Source of the DNA: DATMNI01 sp035570275
GTDB taxonomy: Bacteria; Acidobacteriota; Terriglobia; Bryobacterales; Bryobacteraceae
Direction of reading: 5' to 3'
DNA: 43,333 nucleotides
Assembly: GCA_035570275.1 (NCBI GenBank)
Contig: DATMNI010000219.1
Coordinates: forward strand, 1 to 43,333
Positions 1 to 8,139 of the stretch are shown in pieces. The number at the start of each line of letters is the position of its first letter. The stretch's first letter is position 1. Both the position numbers and the translations under genes were made by a program. Under the pieces are notes generated by a model. It was not told the origin of the DNA. It worked only from the letters and a program-made list of their open reading frames with translations, and did no database searches.

Positions 1-153
1 ATCGGCGGGGATGAGTTCCTCGACATAAATCGATGCCAGCATGGTCTGCTCGCGGTTGACCGGCCTCAGCTTGAGTGGCCCGTGTTGCGCGGCCTGCTTG
101 CGGGGCGGCTGCTCAGGGATCTCGATCAAGGCTGGCTGGCAGGGGGCATCCAT
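1..153 (-). CDS. IS transposase, N-terminal fragment (runs off the left edge)
   Basis: Reading the minus strand from an ATG at 153 gives 51 in-frame codons with no stop before the window edge. The translation contains LKLRPVNREQTMLASIYVEE followed by LIPAD, which matches my memory of the N-terminus of DDE transposases of IS1182/IS5-like elements; the catalytic domain would lie to the left of the window. The ORF is oriented away from padR, so the right end of the IS should fall between 154 and about 226. I cannot place a terminal inverted repeat because the other end is not visible. The family name is from recognition of this short stretch only. Confidence 0.62.
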   Translation of the reverse strand, partial: MDAPCQPALIEIPEQPPRKQAAQHGPLKLRPVNREQTMLASIYVEELIPAD

Positions 154-226
154 ACCTCTAGTATGGAGCAAGTACTCCAAAATGAAAAGTACTTTGTTAT
201 TACAAGAGCAGAATTTTTCACAGCTT

Positions 227-264
227 CTAACGGTCGCGGCTCTGATCGGAGCCGCGCGCGTTAG
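227..264. repeat. Dispersed palindromic element, complete copy
   Basis: Two 16-nt arms, CTAACGGTCGCGGCTC (227-242) and GAGCCGCGCGCGTTAG (249-264), flank a 6-nt loop TGATCG. The arms are complementary except at two positions. Partial or single-arm copies recur at 11499-11514, 18597-18612, 23764-23779 and 31487-31513, always at gene borders or ORF ends. This copy lies just upstream of the padR promoter. It looks like a REP-type element; function unknown. Confidence 0.85.
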
Positions 265-269
265 CCGGC

Positions 270-297
270 TTGACAGAACTGGAGACTTCGATATATA
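270..297 (+). promoter_or_regulatory. padR promoter, near-consensus sigma-70 type
   Basis: Perfect -35 TTGACA at 270-275, 16-nt spacer, then TATATA at 292-297. The padR start codon is at 306, only 8 nt after the -10, so the predicted transcript would begin at or within a base or two of the ATG and lack a leader. No Shine-Dalgarno sequence fits in the gap. Confidence 0.75.
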
Positions 298-305
298 AGT
301 AGACC

Positions 306-632
306 ATGCCTCGGCTACCTATGCCTCCAGGGACGCTCGCCATGCTGGCGCTGCGCGTGCTCCTGAGCGGACAACTGCACGGTTACGGGATCGCCCAACG
401 CATCCGCGCGCTGTCCGATTCCGTACTGGAGGCGGAGGAGGGGTCGCTGTATCCGACCCTGCAGCGCATGCTGCTGGAAGGCTGGGTTACCAGCCAGGCG
501 GGCGTTTCCGAGACCGGGCGGCGCGTCCGCTTCTATACGCTTACGCGTCAGGGGGTGAAGCAGCTCAAGCGGGAGATTGCCGATTACGAACAAGCGACCG
601 CGGCCATCCAAACCATCCTGAGGACTGCCTGA
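306..632 (+). CDS. PadR-family transcriptional regulator
   Basis: 108-aa winged-helix protein. The PadR signature is clear: PPGTLAMLALRVLL (7-20), HGYGIAQRI (25-33), GSLYPTLQRM (46-55, the recognition-helix region) and RRVRFYTLTRQG (72-83, the wing and following helix). The length is usual for short acidobacterial PadR proteins. The stop is 1 nt before the ADOP permease start, so the two are co-transcribed. This padR-ADOP pairing is typical of Acidobacteriota, where the regulator is presumed to control the permease in response to an unknown ligand. ATG 306 is chosen because of the promoter spacing; ATG 321 is an alternative. Confidence 0.93.
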   Translation: MPRLPMPPGTLAMLALRVLLSGQLHGYGIAQRIRALSDSVLEAEEGSLYPTLQRMLLEGWVTSQAGVSETGRRVRFYTLTRQGVKQLKREIADYEQATAAIQTILRTA

Positions 633-633
633 C

Positions 634-3120
634 ATGGGCAAGTTCATCCGACGTCTTTCCGCCCTGTTCCATCGCCGAAGGTTGCAGCAGGAACTGGAAG
701 AAGAGATGGCCGCCCATCGCGAGATGATGCCCGCCGACCGGCAGCGGCACTTCGGCAGCACGCTGCGTTTCCAGGAAGAGGCCGGCGACCAATGGGGCTG
801 GACGTGGCTCGACCATTTCCGCCAGGACATTGCGTATGGAACGCGGTCGCTGACGCGCTCTCCGGGTTTCGCGCTGACGGCGATCGCCGTCTTATCGCTT
901 GGGATCGGGGTGAATCTCGCCGAGATTCACCTGTTCAACGCGCTGCTTCATCGCCTGCAGGTTCGCGACCTGGATTCGCTCTGCCGCTTCTTCCGGGTGA
1001 CCAGGGAAGGGACGTCGGGCGGGTTTTCCCTGCCGGCGATCGAATTCTACCAGCGCCACAACACGGTACTTTCCGCCATGATCGCCGAGACCTTCGTGCC
1101 AGGAGTATTTCATGCGGAGGATTCCGAAGACTTGCGCTGCAGCATGGTGAGCGGGAATTTTTTCGAAGAGCTGGGCATCACCCCCGTGTACGGCCGCCTG
1201 CTGGACCAGCAGGACGACCAGCCCGGCGCGCCGGCGGTGGCGGTGCTCGGCTACGGCTACTGGCAAAGCCGCTTCGGCGGCGACCCTGGAATCGTTCTGA
1301 AGACGATCCGGTTGAACGGCAAACCGGTGCAGGTGGTGGGCATTGCGCCATCCCGATTCGGCGGGCTGGTCCAGCAACCAGCGCCCATCTGGATGCCGAT
1401 CTCGCAGCTTCCGTATCTCACGGGAGCCGGCCGCGAGTGGATGGATTACGGGAGCCAGCGGACCTTCATGCTCGGCCGGCTCAAACCCGGGATCTCCCTC
1501 GAGGCCGCCGAGGCGCAATTCCGCTCATTGACTGCCGGGCTGCGGAGCCAACAGCCGCAATCCGTCGATCGCAACGAATGGCTGAAGGTTCGGCCTGCCG
1601 ACGCCCCGCTGGCTATCAAACCGGAAGCGCTGGTGCTGCTCACTACCTGCTTTCTGCTGGTGCTTCTGGTGCTGCTTTCGGCCTGCGCCAACCTGGGAAA
1701 CATGCTGCTGGCGCGAGGCCTCGCCCGCCAGCGCGAAATCGAAATCCGGCTCGCCGTCGGCGCCGGCCGGTGGCGCGTGATCCGCCAGTTGATGACGGAA
1801 AATCTCATGCTGGCGGGGTTGGCGTCCGTTGCAGCCTTGCTCCTTGGCAAGCTGGCCGCGCGGATTCTGCTGCGAATCATCGAGGCGCCTCCGAACCTCC
1901 GGATCGTGACCGATTGGAGAATCGTGCTGGCATGCGCGGTGCTAGGACTGGCGGCGACACTCGCCTTCGGGCTGGCCCCGGCGTTCCAAACCGTGAAGCG
2001 CGGGCCCAAGGCCACGCGCGCCCGCAAGATCCTGGTCTCGCTTCAAGTCGCCGTGAGTTGCGTGCTATTGATTTTGAGCAGCTTTTTCACGCGCGCGGTT
2101 CGGCAGTCTTTTCGCGCCGAAGTCACTTTCGACTACGCGGGGATGGCGGTGGTGGATCCCTCCTTCTATGTTCACAACTACACGCCGGCGCAGGCCCGGC
2201 AGGCAGCGCTCGAGCTGGCCGCGCGCCTGCGGCAATTGCCCGGCATAGACGCGGCCTCCATTGCGACCATTCCGCCGCTCAGGCGTTCGTGGATCGAGCA
2301 CATTTCCGCTCAACAGCTTTATTTGAATGCCGTGGATCCATCCTACTTTCCGATGATGCGCCTGCCCCTATTGCAAGGGCGCATGTTTGGGCCGGTCGAA
2401 CCGGACGCCATGGTGATCGGTGAATCCGCCGCTCGCCGGCTGTGGCCGAACCAATCGCCCCTCGGGAAAACGTGCCTCATTGCACAACGGGTCCGCACTG
2501 TCACCGGCGTGGTGAAGGACAGCGGCGCCAACCTCATGAGTAATCCGGAGTCCGTCGAGGCCTACACGCCGATCGACGACAAGAACGCCGTTTACGCGAC
2601 GATACTTGTCCACGCGACCACCAGTCCGGGCCAAATGTCAGGAGCGCTTCGGGCCGCGGCCGCGCTTCCCGGCATCGTCCCCCTGGTGGCCACCTTTCAA
2701 AGCGCCATCGACAGGCAAATGGACACGATTCGGAAGACGGTAACGGTTGTCGGCTCGCTGGGAGGGGTCGCCAGTCTGCTCGCCCTGCTGGGCATTTTCG
2801 GGCTGCTGGCATTTACGGTGGCGCAGCGGACGCGTGAAATCGGCGTACGGATGGCTCTGGGCGCGCGCCGGCTGGATGTTTTGCGATGCGTGCTTGGCCA
2901 GTACGCCCTCCCATTTGGGACGGGTGCGGTCCTCGGGGTTGCCGTGGCTGCCGCAGCCGCCAAAGTGATGCGCAACATTCTCTTCGGCTTCATCCCCTTC
3001 GATCTGGTGAGCTTTGGCGCTGGTCTGCTTTTGTTCGCAGCCGTCGCGTTGGCCGCGTCCATCGCGCCCATGCGGCGAGCGTTGCGAATCGACCCGGCTT
3101 CGGCGCTGCATTACGAATAA
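634..3120 (+). CDS. ADOP-type ABC transporter permease (duplicated FtsX/MacB permease)
   Basis: 828-aa inner-membrane protein of the acidobacterial duplicated orphan permease family. It has a short charged N-terminal region (RRLQQELEEEMAAHRE, about 15-30), a first transmembrane helix near 80-103, a large MacB-type periplasmic domain, three helices in the middle, then a second periplasmic domain and a second set of helices. Two FtsX signature segments are visible, RQREIEIRLAVGAGRW near 366 and RTREIGVRMALGARRL near 730, showing the internal duplication. No ATPase of the MacB type is fused; the ABC ATPase downstream belongs to another family. These proteins probably export peptides or lipophilic compounds; the substrate is unknown. 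Confidence 0.92.
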   Translation: MGKFIRRLSALFHRRRLQQELEEEMAAHREMMPADRQRHFGSTLRFQEEAGDQWGWTWLDHFRQDIAYGTRSLTRSPGFALTAIAVLSLGIGVNLAEIHLFNALLHRLQVRDLDSLCRFFRVTREGTSGGFSLPAIEFYQRHNTVLSAMIAETFVPGVFHAEDSEDLRCSMVSGNFFEELGITPVYGRLLDQQDDQPGAPAVAVLGYGYWQSRFGGDPGIVLKTIRLNGKPVQVVGIAPSRFGGLVQQPAPIWMPISQLPYLTGAGREWMDYGSQRTFMLGRLKPGISLEAAEAQFRSLTAGLRSQQPQSVDRNEWLKVRPADAPLAIKPEALVLLTTCFLLVLLVLLSACANLGNMLLARGLARQREIEIRLAVGAGRWRVIRQLMTENLMLAGLASVAALLLGKLAARILLRIIEAPPNLRIVTDWRIVLACAVLGLAATLAFGLAPAFQTVKRGPKATRARKILVSLQVAVSCVLLILSSFFTRAVRQSFRAEVTFDYAGMAVVDPSFYVHNYTPAQARQAALELAARLRQLPGIDAASIATIPPLRRSWIEHISAQQLYLNAVDPSYFPMMRLPLLQGRMFGPVEPDAMVIGESAARRLWPNQSPLGKTCLIAQRVRTVTGVVKDSGANLMSNPESVEAYTPIDDKNAVYATILVHATTSPGQMSGALRAAAALPGIVPLVATFQSAIDRQMDTIRKTVTVVGSLGGVASLLALLGIFGLLAFTVAQRTREIGVRMALGARRLDVLRCVLGQYALPFGTGAVLGVAVAAAAAKVMRNILFGFIPFDLVSFGAGLLLFAAVALAASIAPMRRALRIDPASALHYE

Positions 3121-3146
3121 GTTGAATCAAAATGAGCTGAATCGAC

Positions 3147-4043
3147 ATGGAAACTCCGGTTCGCGTCCACGAAGCCTGGAAGACGTACGGAACCACGGCG
3201 GCCGTGTGCGGGCTCAGTTTAACCGTGCCGCCCGAAAGTGTATACGGGTTCCTTGGGCCCAACGGGGCGGGGAAGTCGACGACCATTCGAATGGTGCTCG
3301 GTCTCCAGCGCCCCAACCGAGGGACCATTTCGCTATTTGGGCGTCCTTTGGAGACGGAACGAGTCGCCTTGCTGCGGCGTATCGGCTCGCTGGTCGAGTC
3401 CCCTTCACTGTACTTGCATTTGACCGGTCGTGAAAACCTGGAGGTTCATCGGCGGCTTCTTGGCCTGAGGAAGTCCGCCATAGACGAGGCGCTCGGGTCC
3501 GTCGATCTGATCCCCGTGGCCGGCCGACTGGTGCGGAATTATTCTTCCGGTATGAAGCAACGGCTCGGACTCGCGCAGGCGCTGCTCGGCAATCCCGAGT
3601 TGCTGTTGCTCGATGAGCCAACCAACGGACTCGACCCCGCCGGCATTCAGGAAGTGCGGACCCTGGTCCGGGACTTACCCAGGCGCCGCGGCGTGACCGT
3701 ATTCCTCTCCAGCCATCTGCTTGCCGAAGTGGAGCAGGTAGCAACGCACCTGGCGATCATCTCGCAAGGCCAACTGAAGTTTGAAGGGACTCGTGAGGAA
3801 CTTCGGATGCGGAGCCAACAGACGATCGTCGTCGAGGTCGATCAGCCGGAACGGGCTCATTCCCTGCTCCATGGGATCGGCCGCACCGCGACTCGCGCGG
3901 GTGACCGCATCCTGATCGCACCGGATGGCAAGTGCGGACCGGCGCAGATCAACGCGATGCTGGTGCAGGCCGGGGTCGCCGTATCGGAGCTTGTGACGCA
4001 GCGCCTGACACTGGAAGATTTCTTTCTGGAGCTGACCCGATGA
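3147..4043 (+). CDS. ABC transporter ATP-binding protein (BcrA/CcmA type)
   Basis: 298 aa. Walker A GPNGAGKST (37-45), ABC signature YSSGMKQRL (132-140), Walker B LLLLDEP (152-158) and switch histidine in FLSSH (190) are all intact. The usual Q-loop glutamine is replaced by glutamate within the ESPSLY segment (about 84-89), as is common in ABC-2 type exporters for bacitracin or lantibiotic self-protection. Its stop overlaps the start of the membrane partner at 4040 (ATGA), showing translational coupling. It starts 26 nt after the ADOP gene, so all four genes may form one operon. Likely energises export or removal of a hydrophobic compound; substrate unknown. Confidence 0.93.
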   Translation: METPVRVHEAWKTYGTTAAVCGLSLTVPPESVYGFLGPNGAGKSTTIRMVLGLQRPNRGTISLFGRPLETERVALLRRIGSLVESPSLYLHLTGRENLEVHRRLLGLRKSAIDEALGSVDLIPVAGRLVRNYSSGMKQRLGLAQALLGNPELLLLDEPTNGLDPAGIQEVRTLVRDLPRRRGVTVFLSSHLLAEVEQVATHLAIISQGQLKFEGTREELRMRSQQTIVVEVDQPERAHSLLHGIGRTATRAGDRILIAPDGKCGPAQINAMLVQAGVAVSELVTQRLTLEDFFLELTR

Positions 4044-4810
4044 CGCTCGTGCGCGTCCTCGATGCCGAAGCGCTGAAGATGAAGCGGACCGTGGCGTTGA
4101 AGCTGGTGGTGCTCTGCCCCGCGGTAGTCGTGCTGCTGATTCTTTTCGTCACCTCCCAAGCGCCATTTACGACGCTGAAACGCAATGGCGGCGAGAATGA
4201 GTGGACGGTTTTGGCGAGTCTAACCCTGCGGGTCTGGGCGACTCTGATGATGCCGCTATACATTACGCTCGAGACCGCCCTCATGGCTGGACTCGACCAT
4301 TCCGAAAATCAGTGGAAGAGCCTGCTGGCGCGGCCGGTGCCTCGATGGACGCTGTATGTGGCCAAGCTGATGGTTGTCATGGCCATGACTGCGACCAGTA
4401 CGTTGGTGCTTCTGTGCGGCATCCTGATAGACGGGGCCGTTCTGCCGCGGCTTCGATCGGAGTTGGTTTTCGGATTTCCCGTCCCGTGGGCTGCGATCTT
4501 TCGCGACGGCGCACAGGTTGTGGGGCTGGCGTTCCTGGCCCTCACCATCCAGCACTGGGTGAGTCTGCGGTGGCGATCATTTACGGTGGCGACCGGCACC
4601 GGTATCGTGGCCATGGTGGCTGGCGTCGTCGCCGTGGCGGCGGCGCAACAGACCGGTGGCTGGCCGCAATACTTTCCGTGGGCGCTTCCCATGCTGGTAC
4701 TGGCGAAACAGCCCCAGCACATCGCAGCCGCCCTGTTCGTCAGCAGCGCGCTGGGCCTGGTTGTGGCGGCGGCCGGTTGTTTGGATTTCTGCCGGCGCGA
4801 GGTGAATTGA
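4040..4810 (+). CDS. ABC-2 type membrane permease
   Basis: 256 aa with about six hydrophobic helices (for example VALKLVVLCPAVVVLLILFV near 14-33 and ALFVSSALGLVVAAAGCLDF near the C-terminus). The ATG at 4040 overlaps the stop of the ATPase gene, so this start is preferred over longer upstream in-frame starts. It matches the ABC-2 permease pattern: an N-terminal EALKMKRT segment, then a long extracytoplasmic stretch and paired helices. It should form a homodimeric channel with the preceding ATPase. No close assignment of substrate is possible. Confidence 0.85.
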   Translation: MTLVRVLDAEALKMKRTVALKLVVLCPAVVVLLILFVTSQAPFTTLKRNGGENEWTVLASLTLRVWATLMMPLYITLETALMAGLDHSENQWKSLLARPVPRWTLYVAKLMVVMAMTATSTLVLLCGILIDGAVLPRLRSELVFGFPVPWAAIFRDGAQVVGLAFLALTIQHWVSLRWRSFTVATGTGIVAMVAGVVAVAAAQQTGGWPQYFPWALPMLVLAKQPQHIAAALFVSSALGLVVAAAGCLDFCRREVN

Positions 4811-5159
4811 CGCGAGTGCTCTGGGGCAGGTTGCCAACCGGTTGCCAACCTGCGGCGGACTGCAGAACCCGGCGAATCCGGCGCGCCGCCTCTGGCACTG
4901 CGATCTGGAGGCGCGGGCATTGCACGAGTCAGTCCTGGAGATCCGGCGGCTAGTACAGCCGCATCTTGGCAGCGAGTTCGCGGACGCGGCGCGCTGCGCT
5001 GGAGGAGGTGGCCGATGAGCGACCGCGTGCGTGACAACCTGCTGGCTTCGCGCGATCCGACGCGAACGGCTCCCCTAGCGCGCTGTTCAAGGACCTGGGA
5101 ATCTTTGTCTGCCGCAGCCTCCAGATGCTTGGGCCGCGCGGCGTTGGTGCCCGGCGGGG
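4811..5159. other. Non-coding gap with a dispersed repeat
   Basis: I see no convincing gene here. At 4818-4859 there is a repeat unit starting GCTCTGGGGCAG, followed by two near-identical GGTTGCCAACC segments and AACCTGCGGCGGA. The same 12-nt start and the AACCTGCGGCGGA block recur at 28120-28166. At about 4918-5020 the plus strand translates in broken frames to a helical stretch (ALHESVLEIRRLVQPHLGSE), which could be a gene remnant, but I do not recognise it. Confidence 0.55.
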
Positions 5160-5165
5160 TATTAT
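5160..5165 (+). promoter_or_regulatory. -10-like hexamer for the DUF433 gene
   Basis: TATTAT lies 6 nt before the ATG at 5172, which predicts a leaderless transcript. No clear -35 is visible. Confidence 0.4.
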
Positions 5166-5171
5166 CAAGGC

Positions 5172-5402
5172 ATGTCCTGGCCTGATCGTATCGTGGTCGA
5201 TCCCGAGGTGCTGGCAGGGAAACCCGTTATCCGTGGTACCCGGCTCGCGGTCGAGTTCATCCTGGACTTGCTTGCGGCCGGACAATCGGAAGGCGTCATA
5301 ATGGCGAACTATCCCGGCTTGGCGCACGAGGACGTCCTGGCATGCCTGGCGTATGCCAGCCATCTCGCCCACGAGTACAAAGCGTATCCCCTCCCCGTCT
5401 GA
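5172..5402 (+). CDS. DUF433 protein, probable VapB-like antitoxin
   Basis: 76 aa, the normal length for DUF433. Diagnostic segments are DRIVVDPEVLAGKPVIRGTR (5-24) and the C-terminal helix pattern NYPGLAHEDVLACLAYAS (46-63). DUF433 proteins are DNA-binding antitoxins usually encoded directly upstream of a DUF5615 PIN-like toxin, exactly as here. The stop overlaps the next start at 5402 (TGATG), indicating coupling. It should bind the toxin and autoregulate the pair. Confidence 0.9.
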   Translation: MSWPDRIVVDPEVLAGKPVIRGTRLAVEFILDLLAAGQSEGVIMANYPGLAHEDVLACLAYASHLAHEYKAYPLPV

Positions 5403-5605
5403 TGCGCCTGCTTGCAGATGAGAACTTCCCGCTGCCGACCGTGCAGGCATTGCGGCAAGCGGGCCACGACGTGTTCTGGGTGCGAACGGACGCTCCTGGC
5501 ACGGGAGACGCTGCACTCCTGGATCTCGCGGAAGTAGATGGCAGGATAATGTTGACGCTCGATAAGGACTTCTGGCAGATCGCAATCCAACGCCTGCTAC
5601 TCTAG
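5402..5605 (+). CDS. DUF5615 PIN-like toxin, shortened at the C-terminus
   Basis: 67 aa from the overlapping ATG at 5402. The N-terminal half is a good DUF5615 match: MRLLADENFPLPTVQALRQ with the acidic ADEN motif, GHDVFWVRTDAPG, then ALLDLAEVDGRIMLTLDKDF with the second acidic motif LDKDF. Family members usually run to about 110-120 residues with a further strand such as GVVLLR; here a TAG follows DKDFWQIAIQRLLL. The gene is therefore truncated and probably inactive or altered, although both visible acidic motifs are retained. The next gene starts only 4 nt later. Confidence 0.85.
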   Translation: MRLLADENFPLPTVQALRQAGHDVFWVRTDAPGTGDAALLDLAEVDGRIMLTLDKDFWQIAIQRLLL

Positions 5606-5609
5606 AGAA

Positions 5610-6380
5610 ATGCGCGTGAATCATACCCGGGAGCGCCTGGCCAAGGGCGAGGTGGTCTACGGTTGCGGGTTGCAGGTTTACCGGTCTTCGGAAATTCCTC
5701 GGGCGTTTGCCACGGCGGGTTTCGATTACGTCTTTATCGATATGGAGCACGGCTCCTTCAGTCTGGAGACCGTGCACGACATGATCGTGTCCTCGAACCA
5801 GGCTGGGATCACGCCGATCGTTCGCGTCGGCGAGGTGCAGTACACGCTGTGCGCCCGGCTGCTGGACCAGGGCGCGCAGGGCATCATTCTGCCGCGCGTG
5901 GAAGATCCCAAGGCTTTGCAGGAGGCGCTGAGCTGGATGAAGTTTCCGCCCGCCGGCAAACGGGGCTACGGTGTGAACCCTACCGTGATCGACTACGAAA
6001 CGCGCACTTTCCCCGAAATCATCGAACACCAGGACCGGAGCAACCTGGTGGTGGTCCAGTTTGAAACCACTACCGCCGTTGAGCGCGCCGACGAAATGCT
6101 TTCGCTGCAGGGCGTGGACGTGATGATGGTGGGGCCGGCCGACCTTTCGATCTCCCTCGGCGTGCCCGGCCAGTTCGATCACCCGCTGATGATCGAGACC
6201 ATTTCCAAGCTGATTGAAGCCTGCAACCGGCACGGCGTGGTCCCGGGGATTCAAACGCGCAGTGTGGCCATGGCGAGGCAATGGGTGGCGCGCGGCATGC
6301 GGTTCGTCGGTGTGGCGGCGGAGTACGTGCTGTTGCTGGAGAAGGCGCGGGAAACCGTGGCCCAGTTGAGGGCAAATTAA
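5610..6380 (+). CDS. HpcH/HpaI aldolase-family protein
   Basis: 256-aa TIM-barrel class II (metal-dependent) aldolase of the HpcH/HpaI family, which cleaves or forms 2-keto-3-deoxy acids to pyruvate (or a related ketoacid) and an aldehyde. Key residues are present: DMEHG (44-48, with the catalytic-base histidine), the conserved arginine of PIVRV (72), and metal ligands Glu152 (QFET) and Asp178 (GPADLS). The adjacent gene is a sugar isomerase-like TIM barrel, so the pair probably acts in sugar-acid catabolism. The exact substrate cannot be read from sequence. Confidence 0.9.
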   Translation: MRVNHTRERLAKGEVVYGCGLQVYRSSEIPRAFATAGFDYVFIDMEHGSFSLETVHDMIVSSNQAGITPIVRVGEVQYTLCARLLDQGAQGIILPRVEDPKALQEALSWMKFPPAGKRGYGVNPTVIDYETRTFPEIIEHQDRSNLVVVQFETTTAVERADEMLSLQGVDVMMVGPADLSISLGVPGQFDHPLMIETISKLIEACNRHGVVPGIQTRSVAMARQWVARGMRFVGVAAEYVLLLEKARETVAQLRAN

Positions 6381-6455
6381 GAGCGCCGCGTTGCGTACGC
6401 GGAGCGGGGGTTGAAGGCGAAGTGCAAGGCGGCCGTGCCGCCGGCAGGAGGAGAG

Positions 6456-7463
6456 ATGGACCGGTTCCCATTGGGATTCAATACGTATTCGGTGCGCGCC
6501 CTGCGCTGGCACGATGTGCCGCTGCTGGAGTACGCCGCCAGCCTGAAACTCGATGCCGTTTATCTGCAGGATTCGCTGGACCCGGCGAACAACGATCCGG
6601 CGCACTGGAAGGTGTTGAAGGAAACCGCCGCGCGTCTCGGTCTCTCACTCCACGGCGGCGATGCGGGCGCGCTGCCGCGGACACCGGATGGGATGGACGC
6701 CACCCTCCAGCGCATGCGCGAAGGTATCCGCCACGCCGTGGGAGCCGGTTCCAAGCTGGTGCGCTTCCGCGTGGCCGGCGACCGCGCCAGCCTGCCGCCC
6801 GGCCCGGTCGAGAAGACCATGGAGACCATGATCCGGACACTGCGCTCCGTCCGCACCGAGGCTATGGATGCCGGCGTGAAGTTCGCCATCGAAAACCATA
6901 AGGAGCTTTACTGCTGGCAGACGCGCCAGGTGATTGACGGGGCCGGCAAGGAGTTTGTCGGCTCATACCTGGATACCGGCAACCCGGTCTTCGTAATGGA
7001 AGATCCGTTAGCGACGGTGGAGACGCTGGGCCCGGTGGCCGTGATGCTGCACCTGCGCGATTCGGTGGTTTACGAAGCCCACAACGGCATCGCCGTGCAG
7101 TGGGTGCCGCTGGGTGAAGGTGTGGTGGATTTCAAGAAGATCGTCGCCAAAGCCAGGGAAGTCTGCCCCCAGATTTCGCTCTACAATAAGCCCATCACCG
7201 GCCGCCCGCCGCAGCTTCTGCCAATTTACGACCCGGAATTCATGAAGACCTGGCAAGACATGCGGGGCGCCGACCTGGCGCGTTTCATCGCCCTGGCCAA
7301 GCGGGGCCACCCTTATGAGAACCACATGGTGATTGAGGATGTGCCGGGCAAGGCGCCCGAACCGATCGCCGCCGCCCTGCAGTATCAGCAGAAGGACCAC
7401 ATGGAGCGCGGAATCAAGTACGCCCGCGAGGTTCTGGACCTTGGAGTGAAGTGGCGGGGGTGA
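6456..7463 (+). CDS. Sugar phosphate isomerase/epimerase-like TIM-barrel protein
   Basis: 335 aa in the AP endonuclease 2 / xylose-isomerase-like TIM-barrel fold. Recognisable features are PLGFNTYSVRAL at the start, FAIENHKE with a metal-ligand glutamate, YLDTGNPVF with aspartate, and MLHLRD followed by GEGVVDFKKIV near the end. The ATG at 6456 is preferred over an in-frame ATG at 6411 because a strong AGGAGG lies at 6446-6451 and homology begins here. Some 75 nt separate it from the aldolase, so the two are likely one unit. No signal peptide. The true substrate is unknown; such proteins include tagatose, inosose and hydroxypyruvate isomerase relatives. Confidence 0.85.
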   Translation: MDRFPLGFNTYSVRALRWHDVPLLEYAASLKLDAVYLQDSLDPANNDPAHWKVLKETAARLGLSLHGGDAGALPRTPDGMDATLQRMREGIRHAVGAGSKLVRFRVAGDRASLPPGPVEKTMETMIRTLRSVRTEAMDAGVKFAIENHKELYCWQTRQVIDGAGKEFVGSYLDTGNPVFVMEDPLATVETLGPVAVMLHLRDSVVYEAHNGIAVQWVPLGEGVVDFKKIVAKAREVCPQISLYNKPITGRPPQLLPIYDPEFMKTWQDMRGADLARFIALAKRGHPYENHMVIEDVPGKAPEPIAAALQYQQKDHMERGIKYAREVLDLGVKWRG

Positions 7464-7491
7464 GCGCCCGGCGCCACTTCGAGCGTCCGTT

Positions 7492-8088
7492 TTACTTCTT
7501 GGGTGTATTTGGCCTGGGCGTGGATGGCGTCGCCGGAGAACTTATCGGCGCTGACGGTTGCTGCTTGCCGGCGTTACCCGGATTGAGAATGTCCGGCGTT
7601 TCGGCGCCAAAGGAAAGTGGGATATCGATGTAAGCGATGCGGTCGCCGGTTTCGTCCGACAGTTTCAACTTGTAGTGCCGCGGCGGAGCGTCGAACACCA
7701 GGTTTCCCTGTACCGACTCGGCAGGGTGTACACTGCGGATGAAGCCAATCCATTGGGGCACGCCTTCCCCGTCGCTCAGTTCGGGGTAGCTGTTTCCGTT
7801 GTCGTCCAGAACACTGATGTTGGGAACGATGATGTCGGCTCCCAGGCCGTTGGTTGCGGTCATGCGGACCAGGAAGAAACGATTCTGCGGTATCCGCTCG
7901 GCGGGAGCTTCGCCGATATGCGTCAACCACTGCGTCTCAAAAACGATATAGACGATGTTACCGAGATCCACCCGCTCACCCAGGCTATAGGTGCGGACGG
8001 GATAACTCTTTTCCGAGGACGAACAAGCGGTCAGGAAGAGCGCGGCAATAACAGCCGCAAACAAGAGGGCAGCCCGGAAAAGACGCAT
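7492..8088 (-). CDS. DUF4352-type lipoprotein
   Basis: 198 aa. The N-terminus has a charged start, a hydrophobic core and lipobox LTAC (Cys22), so it should be lipidated and anchored outside the inner membrane. The central part has the telokin-like DUF4352 pattern: YSLGERVDLGNIVYIVFETQ, then FFLVRMTATNGLGAD, then a segment similar to EGNLVFDAP (here VQGNLVFDAP) and a terminal strand. The C-terminus is a low-complexity Pro/Ser/Thr/Lys tail. It is the last gene of the minus-strand sigma/anti-sigma cluster, but 51 nt and a palindrome separate it from the gene before. Exact role unknown. Confidence 0.8.
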   Translation of the reverse strand: MRLFRAALLFAAVIAALFLTACSSSEKSYPVRTYSLGERVDLGNIVYIVFETQWLTHIGEAPAERIPQNRFFLVRMTATNGLGADIIVPNISVLDDNGNSYPELSDGEGVPQWIGFIRSVHPAESVQGNLVFDAPPRHYKLKLSDETGDRIAYIDIPLSFGAETPDILNPGNAGKQQPSAPISSPATPSTPRPNTPKK

Positions 8089-8113
8089 GTTGCGAAACCA
8101 TTTTCCACTGTAG

Positions 8114-8135
8114 CACAGGCGTTCCTGCCTGTTTT
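8114..8135. repeat. Short palindromic repeat with CAGGAA core
   Basis: ACAGGC (8115-8120), loop GTTCCT, GCCTGT (8127-8132) followed by a T run. The minus-strand reading (CAGGCAGGAACGCCTGTGC) matches the element at 35691-35712 at about 17 of 22 positions, so this is a second dispersed palindrome family. It separates the LTXXQ-like gene from the DUF4352 gene. The T run follows on the plus strand, so it is not an obvious terminator for the minus-strand genes. Confidence 0.65.
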
Positions 8136-8139
8136 TCCC

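Noticed and set aside
41..298. Plus-strand ORF across the left-edge region
   Set aside because: It lies opposite the transposase reading, crosses the palindrome at 227-264 and the padR promoter, and has no recognisable domain.
4918..5020. Possible gene remnant (ALHESVLEIRRL region)
   Set aside because: Frames are broken, no start or ribosome-binding site is present and I do not recognise the sequence.
4950..6605. Long minus-strand ORF (about 550 codons) opposite DUF433, DUF5615 and the aldolase
   Set aside because: It is His/Arg/Gly-rich and antisense to three recognisable genes; a product of high GC third-position bias.
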